64,000 nt of DNA from Mangifera indica (lineage: Eukaryota > Streptophyta > Magnoliopsida > Sapindales > Anacardiaceae). The position numbers and the translations under genes are program-made. Positions 37,219-47,846 of the stretch are shown piece by piece. Position 1 is the stretch's first letter, and every line of letters starts with the position of its first letter. The stretch covers positions 9,858,001 to 9,922,000 of the forward strand of contig NC_058152.1 of the NCBI RefSeq assembly GCF_011075055.1. Reading direction: 5' to 3'. The notes beneath the pieces are model-generated. The model did no database searches. It had not been told where the DNA came from and saw nothing but the letters and a program-made list of their open reading frames with translations.

Positions 37219-39650
37219 TTTATTTAAATCAAATTTTTGAGGAATTATAATTCACTAGACAGATTGTAGATCATAAGGGCATTATGAAGGATCAAAATAT
37301 AGATCTGCTAGTGCTAGTGGCAATAACTTGTAATCGAATAACTAAATTGTTCAAGAGGCCAAGTTTGTAAGAATCTTATGAGATGTGTATGAGATGTGTA
37401 TGTTAATGGCGAAGCAAGGATTCTTTTCTAGTTTAGACTCACTCAAACTTTTGTAGCTCTTATAACACATTTACACTCTTGATCAATTTATGGTCCAAAA
37501 TTATTCTTGTTTTTGTTATTTTAATTTACCACTAATGAAAATACGGTGTTTTATTCAAGTAAAAATCATACTAAAAGAGGATCTTGATACTAGATACTCA
37601 TGCACGATCTAGTTTATTTTTTATATGTACAATTTATAGTGTCAGACTGAGAGATATAATAGAGGAGACTAAAATTAAATAAAAGTAAAAATATATAGAG
37701 TCAACTAAAAAATAATGAGTTTAAAGAAGGGTTTTGATATTTTTAATATTCTAAACTATTAATTTTTCAAATTCAAATAAATATTAAACTACTAATTTTT
37801 TAAACCTAAAAGAAGTAACTACTATTTTTCAAACACTAAAGAGTGTTAGGCTTGTCACTGACAATTTCTATTAATCATCCATCAAAATTTTATAGTTTAT
37901 TTAGATAAATACCTGAGCACGAGAGAATCTTGATCCAAGATGAGCAGGATGAGCAGGGATTGTTTCGCCAGGGTTTGAACATAGTAGTTTTGAATAATTG
38001 TAGCCACATTGGATGCGCTTCCACACTCATCTCATTTTCGAACTGCATACAATTAGAGATGAGAAATTTTGTCGTCTGATTTCAATGATGCACACTGGGA
38101 GGGAGATTGTCAGGTTTGCACATGTTCCTGATCAACACAAACCAGCTCACTCAACTTCAACTCTTCAAAGTTGAATTAATGGCATTTGCAGCCCTTTTTG
38201 ACTTCTTTTTGTGGCAGATTTCTTTTCAGTTCTTCTGCCTAGTGACTTCATGTCAAGTTGCAATCCAAAAGATTGATGAAACCAACATAAACTCTATGCT
38301 AATTAAACCATGAAATATTAATATTGTTTCCACAATTTTTTTTTCATAAATAATCCAAAATGTACTATATAATCGGGAATAAAGCCCTAGTTGAAAAAAA
38401 ATATTAATATTGTGTCTTTACTGACAAGTTTAAATTTTTAGATCAAATGATAACTTAACAGTATCCATATATTTGTTCAAGGGCAGAGTCAACCTATCTG
38501 AGGGTAAACCTTGGCTTACTCTCAAAGCTCAAAAAAATTTGAGAAACTTTGGTTATTGAGACCAATAGATGAACTCCTTATCTGGGTTTTCTTTTCTGAC
38601 TTTCCCTTTTTTTGTTTTTAAAAAATGTGAGTTTTTAGTGTTTGTTTTTGTTGATGAGTGATGATTGTTTATGTGGAATCAAGTTGAGGTATAGAAATGA
38701 TGAATTTTGCAAGTTTAATGGTCTTGGCTTTTGCTTCTTGTAGATCTAGGTGGCAACTTGTTTTGTTTTGGGGTAGTTTTACAAAATAAGTTTAATTTCA
38801 CAATCTGCAATTAGGAGGATTTTAATTTTCATTGTTGACAATTGTTTCTTGAATTGGGATTCTTATTGTTTTAGGATGGTTTTTGTGGTGACTTTGAAAA
38901 AAAAAACTAATTTTGCATTATTTGGTAGAGGAGCAAATTTGAGCAAATTGTTATATGAGATTCTTGCATAAATGCTTATAGACCTAGGAAGTTTGTGCTT
39001 TAATTTTAGCATTTCTAATTTTGTGACCTCGACCTGCTTATATGAAACAATAAGCCAATGGATTATATGTTCCTTATTGAATTCATGTTGAGTACCTTAT
39101 ATTGGTTAAGAATTGTCGGGTCATTCTTTGTTAGTTGAAAGAAGGGTTAGGTGTTAGTGGATAAAATGTAATCTCATCTCTTGTATTAATTTTTTGGGTA
39201 AAAAAAATTTAATAACCATCTTAAAAGTTCTCGAGAGTGATTGGTTGAAGTAAATGTCCCATCAATAAATTATTACTCTTTTAGGTGATTGATTGTGAGA
39301 TATATCAAACTGATAATCTAATATGTAAGAAAGATGTTAATGGGTTATCTCATATCAATCAGCTGTAAAAGAAACTAGGTTTAGTACTTTTGGGGTAAGA
39401 GGAGAACATATACCTAATAACACTTGGGAGGAATAATGTTGGATGTGAGTGAAGAATCTCACCTTAAAGAAATTAAGTTGAACATGGGTGTATAAGAGGG
39501 AAGTAAAATCATGCCGGTTACGTTTGATTTTGAAGGGGTAGCTGCATAACACTTCATGTTTGTAATGTCACAGAGGAGCCAAAAAAAAAAAAAAAAATTG
39601 TGCATTAGTTTATATGGAATTAAAACATGTAAAATTATAAATAAACTAAA

Positions 39651-39965
39651 TAATAAAATTATGTGCATCTGTTTTGTATATACAAATAGATTTATATTTG
39701 ATGTGTATCATCAAGTGATTAGGTGATTTTAAATTAAAGATAAAATAATACTCAATTATACGATGACATATTATGAGTGTATGTATTTATGTACCAATAG
39801 CATTGTTTTAAATGAAAAGAGCAATACTATGTATACCTATATTGAGTATACATTTATATGTTTCATCAGATGAATTAATTGATACTTTATTCGTAATTTA
39901 TAATTATTTAATCTCATAAGACATATATAAAATATATTTAAAATAGATATGTATATACTTATTGT
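39651..39965. repeat. Two neighbouring MITE family 2-like copies
   Basis: First copy about 39651-39812 (TAATAAAATTATGTGCATCT ... CAATAGCATTGTTTTA); second about 39819-39965 (GAGCAATACTATGTATACCT ... TTATTGTTAAG). They sit side by side in opposite orientation, judged by end type. Confidence 0.6.
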
Positions 39966-40261
39966 TAAGTGAACCGATCGGGAATTTTTTGGCAAAATGT
40001 CCTTACTTGATTAATGCGGTTATAATATTATATCAAAATCTCATATCTGAACTTCAAAATTCTGAATAACAGTAGCTGCAACGATCTTCATCAGGCTGAA
40101 ACCAATTCCACATAAAGCTACATGAACAATAACCAGCTTCCAGGCTGATTTCCATTATTTGACATGGCAAATTTTCTGTTATCTCCTCTTATTTAAGCTT
40201 AAACCAATGGATTATTCTTGGAGAGAAGCCAGAAGAACCAGGAGAGATTTATATTATCACA

Positions 40262-40530
40262 TTGTCTCTCATGACTTTCTCAGTCGGTGTAGCTCCAGTA
40301 GCTTCATTTCCACTCAGGCAACATTCCAAGAGATCAATGAAGATCTCTCCATCTTCGTTTTCGCCAGTGATCGCCACGAGTAAGCTCATTTTTTCTGGCT
40401 TGAAAGACAAACATTCTTCTCAGAAACAATCTAAACTTCTCCAACCATTGCTCAATTTTCTCTCTTTCTCACCTTTGCAGCTTCCATACTTTCTCCGGCA
40501 AAACACACAGAAGACAATTTAAACGGATAA
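40262..40530 (+). CDS. Candidate tiny gene with plastid transit-like N-terminus
   Basis: Exon 1 40262-40379 ends at a GTAAGC donor. Exon 2 40481-40530 follows a CACCTTTGCAG acceptor after a pyrimidine-rich tract. The phases join to give 55 residues ending in TAA. The start, MSLMTFSVGVAPVASFPLR, then a Ser/Lys-rich stretch (KRSMKISPSSFSP), is rich in hydroxylated residues and poor in acidic ones, like a chloroplast transit peptide. Only about 15 residues follow. I do not recognise the family. It could be a truncated first part of a lost plastid gene or a chance frame. Confidence 0.3.
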
Positions 40531-40859
40531 ATGTGAAAAATCCCAAGTACTAAAATTCCTCGTCTCATGGGGTTAAACATTGTAACTGATTTGACTGATC
40601 ATAAAAATTCAACCACAGTATCAAAACTCATTGCATATGTAAATAGTGAAGTCTCATCCAGATGAATCACATCAGGAGCAAACATGCTTTTATCTTCTGC
40701 CGTATAGATGAACAAGTAGCAAGAAAAGCAATTATAAACTCCGCCTAATGTTGTTGATCTTCCAAAGATTGAAGAATATACATAAACTCTGCCCGTAAAG
40801 ATCCATGCCTTCTAATCATATAACGACTCCTTCATTTTGTTGCCTTTCTAAGACGAATA

Positions 40860-41140
40860 CACAAATCAAATGATATGCTTAAATAATATACCAATCAAAT
40901 GATGACATATCATTTGAATATCTAATTGAACATTCACAATTAGGTATACATTATTTTATTGTATACAAACAATACTATATGCACCAAATTTTGTATACCC
41001 AACTAAATGACCAGATAATGTGTCATTATATGATTATATGTTGTTTTATTCTTAATTTAAAATCAGTTAATCAAATAATGATATATCATCGAAATACCTA
41101 ATTAGATATTAAAAAATAAGTGCACATAGTTTCATTTGTA
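40860..41140. repeat. MITE family 2-like copies
   Basis: 40969-41136 (ACAATACTATATGCACC ... GTGCACATAGTTTCATT) has good family ends. The sequence before it (40860-40968, with AATGATGACATATCATTTG) looks like a partial second copy. They lie within 400 bases of the 3' end of the CARA gene. Confidence 0.6.
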
Positions 41141-41495
41141 TGCCTTAAATGCTTAATTCTTCTATGAAACCTCTTTATGATTTTAAACAGGTAAAATTCT
41201 ACAGGTCTATATAACTTGTGTCAAGAAAACGAAAGTTCCTGGTATTATAGTCTAAATGATTCGTACAACATGAAATTTTTGAGAGTTAATATCTTAAAAT
41301 CAAAGGTGAACAAACAATATTTAAGGACAATGTCGCAACAAACTTAATCTAGAGTGATTTTACAAGCACTAACAAAATTTGCCTAACCCAATTCAAGAAC
41401 AAAGAGTGCCAAACTCTGTGAAGGGCCACCACCACCACCATTAATATTACTCTGTGAAGGGCCCCAATTCAACTGCCATATATAACTTGGGGAGC

Positions 41496-44400
41496 TCAAG
41501 TATGCTGTTTGACAGACTTCATCAGCTCTGTGAAATCGTTAAAAACTGCAGCAATATTTGCCTTGTGTCAGTAATGCTGGCATATGAAATTTTACGGGTG
41601 TACAGAGCAAAATTTTAGAAAACTTATTTTTGTCAAGATTTCATTCAAAATATGCATTACCAGAGTCTGAATCATGAGGACCAGGGGATGCTTCAGGATG
41701 GTATTGTAGAGACATGATATTTAAGGATGGGTATGCGAGCCCAGCACAGGTTCCATCATTAAGATTGACATGAGTTACTTCTACACCTTTCGGAAGTGTA
41801 GCAGGGTCAACTGCATAGTTATGATTCTGCCACAATAATAATTTTAAGGTGAGATCAGCACAAAAACAAAACATAGAAGAGTAAAGAAAACATGCAGGCA
41901 AATGGATTTACAAGAAACGTGAAGTCAATCTATCATTGTCGAAGCCTTAGGAAAAAGGTACAAGTTATTATCTTTTTTTTTTTTTGGATAATTATGGTAC
42001 AAGTTATTGTCTGATCCCAGCTAGGGCTGGATTCGAGCCGAGCCAGCTCGAGCTCGAGCTCAGCTCGGCTCGGTTCGAGCCCGAAACGAGCCGGGCTCTG
42101 CTCGGCTCGATCGAGCTCGAGCTGGCTCGGGTTGGCTCGACAATTTTTTTTTTAAATTTTTTACACAAAACGTCGTCGTTTTGATCCATATATATATACA
42201 AAACGGTGTCGTTTTGATATGAAAAACGAGCCGAACCGAAAACGAGCCGAACTCGAGCCGAGCCGAGTTCAGCTCGAGTCGAGCTCGAGCTGAACTCGAG
42301 ACGGCCATAAAAAAACCGAGCCGAGCCCGAGCTCGGCTCGGCTCGAATCCAGCCCTAATCCCAGCCAAATTTTTATGTGGCAGAATTGTGTTATAAATGA
42401 AAATTCAGAATTCAGGATATCATGTATCATATATTGGTTACTTGATCACACCTGCGCACTAATCTCTACACGGCCATTTCGCAAGTTACGAACTGGATGA
42501 TTTCCTCCATGGTGACCAAACTTCATTTTAAAAGTTTTACCACCCAAAGCCTGCCCAAGCAACTGGTGGCCCATACAGATTCCAAAAACAGGAACCTTTC
42601 CCAGTAGTTCTTTGACTGTTTCAACAGCATATGGAACTGCAGATGGGTCACCCGGGCCATTGCTGAAAAGAACTCCATCCGGCTTCATTTTTAGAGTTTC
42701 TGATGCCGGCCATGTTGAAGGGACTACAGTGATTTTACAGCCATAGGATGCTAAACGTCTTAATATATTGTGCTTGATTCCAAAATCATAAGCAATAACC
42801 TTCAAATTCAAGAAGAAACAAAACTTGTGAGTGTGAATTGTTTGCAATCTAGTAATTCCAAACAGAAATTTAGAGAAATAACACTAACATGGTAAGTTTC
42901 TCCAAGTCTCCCGTAAGTCTTAAACTCCCACTCTGACTGTGTTGTATCAACCCACTCATAAGGTTCTTTGCATGAAACAGGACTTATTAAATCAACACCT
43001 GCAGAACAAAACCAAGAATATTCAGAACTACTTATTTTCTATAACCTCCACAGGTTCCTTCCATTAATTGCAACATATTCTTACCTACGATGTTCCATGA
43101 ACGAGACATCTCCAGAAGTTCTTCATCTGTTTTAGATTCCTCTGTGCTTAACACACCAATAAGGCTTCCATCATTCCTTAGACGGCGGGTGATTGCACGT
43201 GTGTCAACATCATCTGTTGCATAATGAAAGCACCAAAAGCAAAGACATGTTAGCAGTTGTAAACAAAGAGTAAAGCTTTCAAACAAATATAGCTGTTCTT
43301 TTGACATTGGTGAGATAATTTAAGCCATAGAATATATCTTACAAATCCCCATGATATTCCTTTCTGCCAAATAATCACCAAGTGTTTCTGCACATCTCCA
43401 GTTTGAAGTACTGCAAAACATTTATTGAAAAATTTAGATTAACATATGGCCAATGCATATCAGTGAAAGTTGTGACTATGCAGTTTCTGGAAGCAACAGT
43501 AGAGAACAGCTTACCTAATACTTAAACTTCTTATTACCAAACCAGCGAGAAAGCATTGCCTAGATTCTTCGTCATCTAAAAAGGATGGCAATAAAATTAA
43601 CTTCATGTAGAGAACTAAGAGAAGGGTGCAAATGTTAGAAAACATGAACACAACTAACCAAAATTGACACCAGTATTGCCGATATGTGGGTTGGTCATCA
43701 GGACAAACTGACCAGTATAACTAGGGTCTGTTATAATTTCCTGATACCTGCAAAGTGTCTTATAACCATGAATCAGACTCTATATATGCCTCATGTTCAG
43801 CCAAAACCCAAATATTTTCACTCCAAAATAGATCATGTGCAAAACAAAGAAATGTCATTTTTTTCAATTTATGATTGACCAATAAGTTCTCATGCCACTG
43901 AACCGCTGACTTAACAGCAAATTTGGTAACCCTGTCAACTTGTAATTTGTTGGCATGGTACAGCCACACACCACTGTAAAATCTCAAAAAGCTATTGCAA
44001 AATATTATGCCATATATTTGTCCATTTTTTATTTTCATTTGGCTAAAACTAGTGCCAATTATACTATGATTTATCATACTTAGCTTCTTTACAGAGAAGA
44101 ATTAACATTTTTTTTTCTAATTTTTAACAAATAAAGATTTATAAGAAAAACAACATACTCTTCACTCTAAACATGATGTTCAAAGGCTGAAAAGGAAGAT
44201 TACACAACTTAGCAAACATGCTCTTCAAATTTTCTACAACACAGAAACCCTTCTAGGATCAATTAGAATAAATTAAACTAAAACATTAAATCATCTCACC
44301 CAGTCAAAGATGTATTGAAAACCACTTCACCAACTTGTGTTCCCGAAGCACCGAATGACTTAGCCCTCCATATTGAACCATCTTCAAGAACAAGTCTAGC

Positions 44401-44923
44401 ATTTGAAACACTCCACGGCCTTTCTGCCAAACCTAATCTCCAAAAACAAGCGGGCATCAATATTAACTGGACACGCGCATAGACACATAAAAAAGGAAAT
44501 TTTAAACATGAATTGTCAATTCAAAAACTGTTGACGCACATAACATTGCCATTTACATACAATTAAATACTAATACAAGCATATACACAAATTTTCCCAA
44601 TAATTCATAAATTCGTACAGTAAAAATCTCAATAAACCCAACCAAACCAACACAATCTCATCTGTAATTTACTCCAACACAATTCTTCACAATAATAATA
44701 ATAAAACCCTATCATCTAACTTGTGAGTTAGATTCTAACTCAATGCAATGAACAAAAAAAAAGAAAGGGCGGTAATACCCGTGGCGGCGCTGTCGGAAGC
44801 AGGACGAACTAAGCACTTGACAGTGAAACGTTGGTGAAGATTAGGATGGCTGCGTGCCCTTTTGGCGGGGAAGCAAGTGGAGGGGTTTTGGATGGTAAGG
44901 CTGAAGGCTTTAGTGGCAGCCAT
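41496..44923 (-). CDS. CARA: Carbamoyl-phosphate synthase small subunit, chloroplastic
   Basis: Ten exons (high to low): 44923-44779, 44432-44300, 43747-43659, 43575-43515, 43410-43343, 43213-43085, 42998-42889, 42799-42452, 41826-41661, 41545-41496. All junctions are GT-AG and in phase; the total is 1299 bases, 432 residues. The first 48 or so residues ([17 protein letters not shown]...) are a plastid transit peptide. The N-terminal CarA domain follows ([36 protein letters not shown]). Then comes a class I glutamine amidotransferase domain with the nucleophile Cys in [24 protein letters not shown], and the His/Glu end in [13 protein letters not shown]. It releases ammonia from glutamine for the large subunit, making carbamoyl phosphate for pyrimidines and arginine. 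Intact; the length is normal for plants. Intron 8 carries a hAT MITE. Confidence 0.96.
42022..42357. mobile_element. hAT-type MITE inside CARA intron 8
   Basis: 336 bp, flanked by a perfect 8-bp duplication ATCCCAGC (42014-42021 and 42358-42365). The ends TAGGGCTGGATTCGAGCCGA and its exact complement are typical of a widespread plant hAT MITE group. Sub-terminal DNA is packed with GAGCTCGAG and CGGCTCG motifs. It can fold into a hairpin in the CARA pre-mRNA. Splice sites are untouched (intron 41827-42451). Confidence 0.93.
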
Positions 44924-45015
44924 GCCCAGTATAGCTTTAGCTTTTTCCTTGTTTCGAGTTCCAGTGGCTTCGCTCCGTGAGAAAATTGTTATAGAACACA
45001 ACACAACTTTGCACA

Positions 45016-45040
45016 CACGTGGGATTTGGTACAGCACGTG
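45016..45040. promoter_or_regulatory. Two G-boxes in the CARA promoter
   Basis: The palindrome CACGTG occurs at 45016-45021 and 45035-45040, 19 bases apart, about 95-120 bases upstream of the CARA start codon. G-boxes bind bZIP and bHLH factors such as light and ABA regulators. Close paired spacing supports function; expression evidence is not available here. Confidence 0.6.
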
Positions 45041-45111
45041 AGAGTGTGATCTTGAGTTGGGTTTTCAATGGGCAAGCAATGACTTTGTTCAAAGTGTTAG
45101 GTTTTCTTATT

Positions 45112-45851
45112 GGCCAAAGGGCTATTTCTCACCCTCGTTTGTGTTATCTAAAAAGTATATATACGACAAATAAAAAATTCAAACATTTGCTTATAAAATA
45201 ACTTTAGTTAGAATTTTTTATCAAAGATAAGAGTAAAATTGTCATTTTACCTATAAACGCTAAAACTTTAAAATTTATACTATTTCTCTCTTTAACTTAG
45301 AAAACTAACAATTTTTCTTTATAATTAAATTTTAAAAAACTACATTTCCACTTTAGGGTTTTTTCTTCCGTCTTCGATGACTAGTTGTTGTTCTCACTAT
45401 TGGTTGACATTCCCACCATCTTCTTCCCCCTTAGCTAACATTCCCACCAGACCAATTTCGTCAGATTTGTCTTGGTTTGATGAAGAGACCAAGATGAATT
45501 GCCTTAATATGATGAAATCGATTCAATGGGAACTTCAACCGAAGGAGAAAAAGATGGTGGGAAAATTGGCCAATGGCGAGAATGCAACCAATCGCTAGAG
45601 ATGGAAGGAAAAAACTCTATGTAGTTTTTTTAAATTTAATCATGGGAAAAAATTGTTAGTTTTCTAAATTAAAGAAGAAAAATGATATAATTTTTAGGTT
45701 TTAGAATTAAAAAAAAAAATAGTTATACTCTTATCTCTAACAAAAAATTCAAATAGAAGTTAACTTATGAATGAGTATTTGAGTTTTTTATCTATCGTAA
45801 ATATACTTTTGAGACTAGGATAAAACTTGGGTCAGAAATGGTCCTTTGACC
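45112..45851. mobile_element. MITE family 1, copy E, upstream of CARA
   Basis: The ends GGCCAAAGGGCTATTTCTCA and (complement) GGTCAAAGGACCATTTCTGA are inverted copies. Flanking TTTCTTATT and CTTTTTATT match at 7 of 9 positions. The frame at 45377-45598 lies in its centre and shows no domain. It begins 189 bases upstream of the CARA start codon, so it bounds the promoter. Confidence 0.8.
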
Positions 45852-46110
45852 CTTTTTATTTTTTAATAAAGATAATATCAAAGTAATAATGTATTATTTA
45901 CGTATTTAATTATGTATTAAAAATATATGCACCTCAGATTGTTCTAAATATGATCACTGAATAGAATTAGGGAATTAATAGCTTTTCAACTTATAACTTA
46001 TATGATGATGGGTTTAATTCCATGCTATATGCTATTTTATTGGCCAAATGAGTATTTCCTATCCAAGGTAGGAGAAAACGATAGATTCCCTTCTTTTTAA
46101 TTTTAAAAAA

Positions 46111-46972
46111 GGTTAAAAGACTTATTCTCACCCAAAGTTTGTTGCAATCTTAAATTGGTATCCGTTAACTATTAAAAACTAAAATACCCATCTGTAAGTT
46201 GTTAAAATTAATAAAACTAGTTAAGTTTTAAGGATAAAATAATCATTTGATTATTAATATATTAAAAATAATTAAAAAAATCAATTTCCTCTTATGTTTA
46301 GAAAACTAATAATTTTTTCATAAAATTAAACTTTGAAATGTTATATTTTTTCCTTACGGTTTCATTTCTTTCCTCCCTTCTTTGACAATCAAAGTCTGAC
46401 TGACGACCTATCTTCTCTATTGACGTCAACATCCCTCTATCAATGCTCTCTCTCTCCAACCATAAAGAGCTAATTCATGGAGATGGGCCAACGAAGATCT
46501 GACAAATCGTTTGTCTTCATTTGCCAAATGAACGAAATTGAATTGTCATCTAGATGCCTACACAATAGAGAAGTATTGATTGACGAGATGCAACTAGATG
46601 AGGAAAGAAATGAGAAGTGCCAATCGGTGATATCTAAAGGGAGAGGGAGCGTTAGAGGGGGAGAGAGAGTACATGGAGGAAGAAAGTGATGAAGAAACTC
46701 TTTAGAAAATCTAGAAAAAAAAAAATTACAACCCTAGGGGAGAAATAGTCACTTTTCATATCTTGGGTGGGGGATATTATTAGATTTTTGAACTAAGGGT
46801 TGAGGGGAATATGATAAATTTTTAGCTTTTAAATATTTTTAATTAAATAATTATTTTACCCTTAACCTAACAATTTATTTTAACAAATGTGTGAGTATTT
46901 TGGTTTTTAAAAGTTAATAGGTAAGAACTTAAAAAAAAAAGTAAATTTTGGATGGGAATAAGTCCTTTGGTC
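46111..46972. mobile_element. MITE family 1, copy F
   Basis: The ends GGTTAAAAGACTTATTCTCA and (complement) GACCAAAGGACTTATTCCCA are inverted copies. Flanking TTTAAAAAA (46102-46110) and TTTAAAAAT (46973-46981) match at 8 of 9. The frame at 46477-46689 is internal, with no recognisable domain. Confidence 0.85.
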
Positions 46973-46981
46973 TTTAAAAAT

Positions 46982-47846
46982 ATTATTGTACTACTTGTCT
47001 GTCAAAGTCAATTTTAATTTTAACATTCAAAAAATATTTATGTCATTTTGCTCATATATTATAGTAGAGAGTATAATTAACTGCATTTTGTCCTTAGAGT
47101 ATAAAATATTATAATAATACTCTTATTAGATTGAATTGTGAATAATAATATAAGGGGTAAATGTTCAGTTCTTTGAGGATATAACTGTTGTTTTTTAAAC
47201 TATTAAAAAACATATTGAAATTTCAAATTTCAAATTCTTTTTGAATTTCTTAGAACCCCAAAAAATATAATTAACAACCTTAACATTATAAAAAAAAATT
47301 ATAGTTCATTGATGCATACGATCAAATAGTTTTTCAAACTTAAAAAATAAGGATATATTATTTCATCACACCTTCATAGGAAAGAGTCATTTGACCTCTT
47401 TTTACTTACATCAAAGATACGTTTTCGAACATAAAACTGGTAATATGATTAAAATGTTTCATTATTATAAGTTTAATATACAGCCGACTAATCAAGGTTA
47501 TACAAGTTACTCAGTCTTTAGAGAGTATGCTTCAATGAAACTAGCATGTGACTATATATATTTAATTGGTGTTTGAACATCATATTATCAAAACTTAGTT
47601 TCAACATACTGTTAGAAATATAGGAGATTCCTAAAATTTATTAGATTGCTTTTAAAAACAAAAATTATATTGATTCTAATACATGAACACCCTTCTCATG
47701 TTTTGATAATTTATGTCAAGCTGCACTGAAGCAGAACAAGAACAAAAAGTCTCTTTTGCAAATCAAAATTTGCCTGCATGATATTACTATCCTGGCAATA
47801 CAAATCTTGAAGTTGAAGCTTACAAACAGCTCAAAAATTAGGCAAA
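46982..47846. other. Intergenic DNA between MITE F and the L15 gene
   Basis: AT-rich. 47154-47398 has weak inverted ends (GGGGTAAATG; complement GAGGTCAAATG) like a worn family-1 MITE. 47700-47846 is the likely L15 3' UTR. Confidence 0.45.

Larger units (their letters stand above)
35028..40261. other. Actin 3' UTR, then intergenic DNA with MITEs
   Basis: Roughly 35028-35450 should be the actin 3' UTR. The open frame at 34984-35265 only overlaps the last actin exon and is not a gene. 36400-36900 holds AT-rich repeat-like DNA. Family-2 MITE-like elements are listed separately. 37900-39600 has mixed composition with T/G-rich, intron-like parts, but I found no exon series. A poly-A run lies at about 39581-39597. 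Confidence 0.45.

Noticed and set aside
38107..38313. 68-residue frame with a hydrophobic middle
   Set aside because: No family match, no promoter or splice partner recognised; probably chance.
42004..42368. Ser/Arg-rich frames in the CARA intron
   Set aside because: Caused by GAGCTCGAG repeats of the hAT MITE; the intron borders are clear.
45377..45598. 73-residue frame upstream of CARA
   Set aside because: Centre of MITE copy E; no domain, no similarity recognised.
46477..46689. 70-residue Arg/Glu-rich frame
   Set aside because: Centre of MITE copy F.
47154..47398. Short inverted-end element before L15
   Set aside because: End similarity is weak and the flanking 9-mers do not match, so it was not listed as an element.
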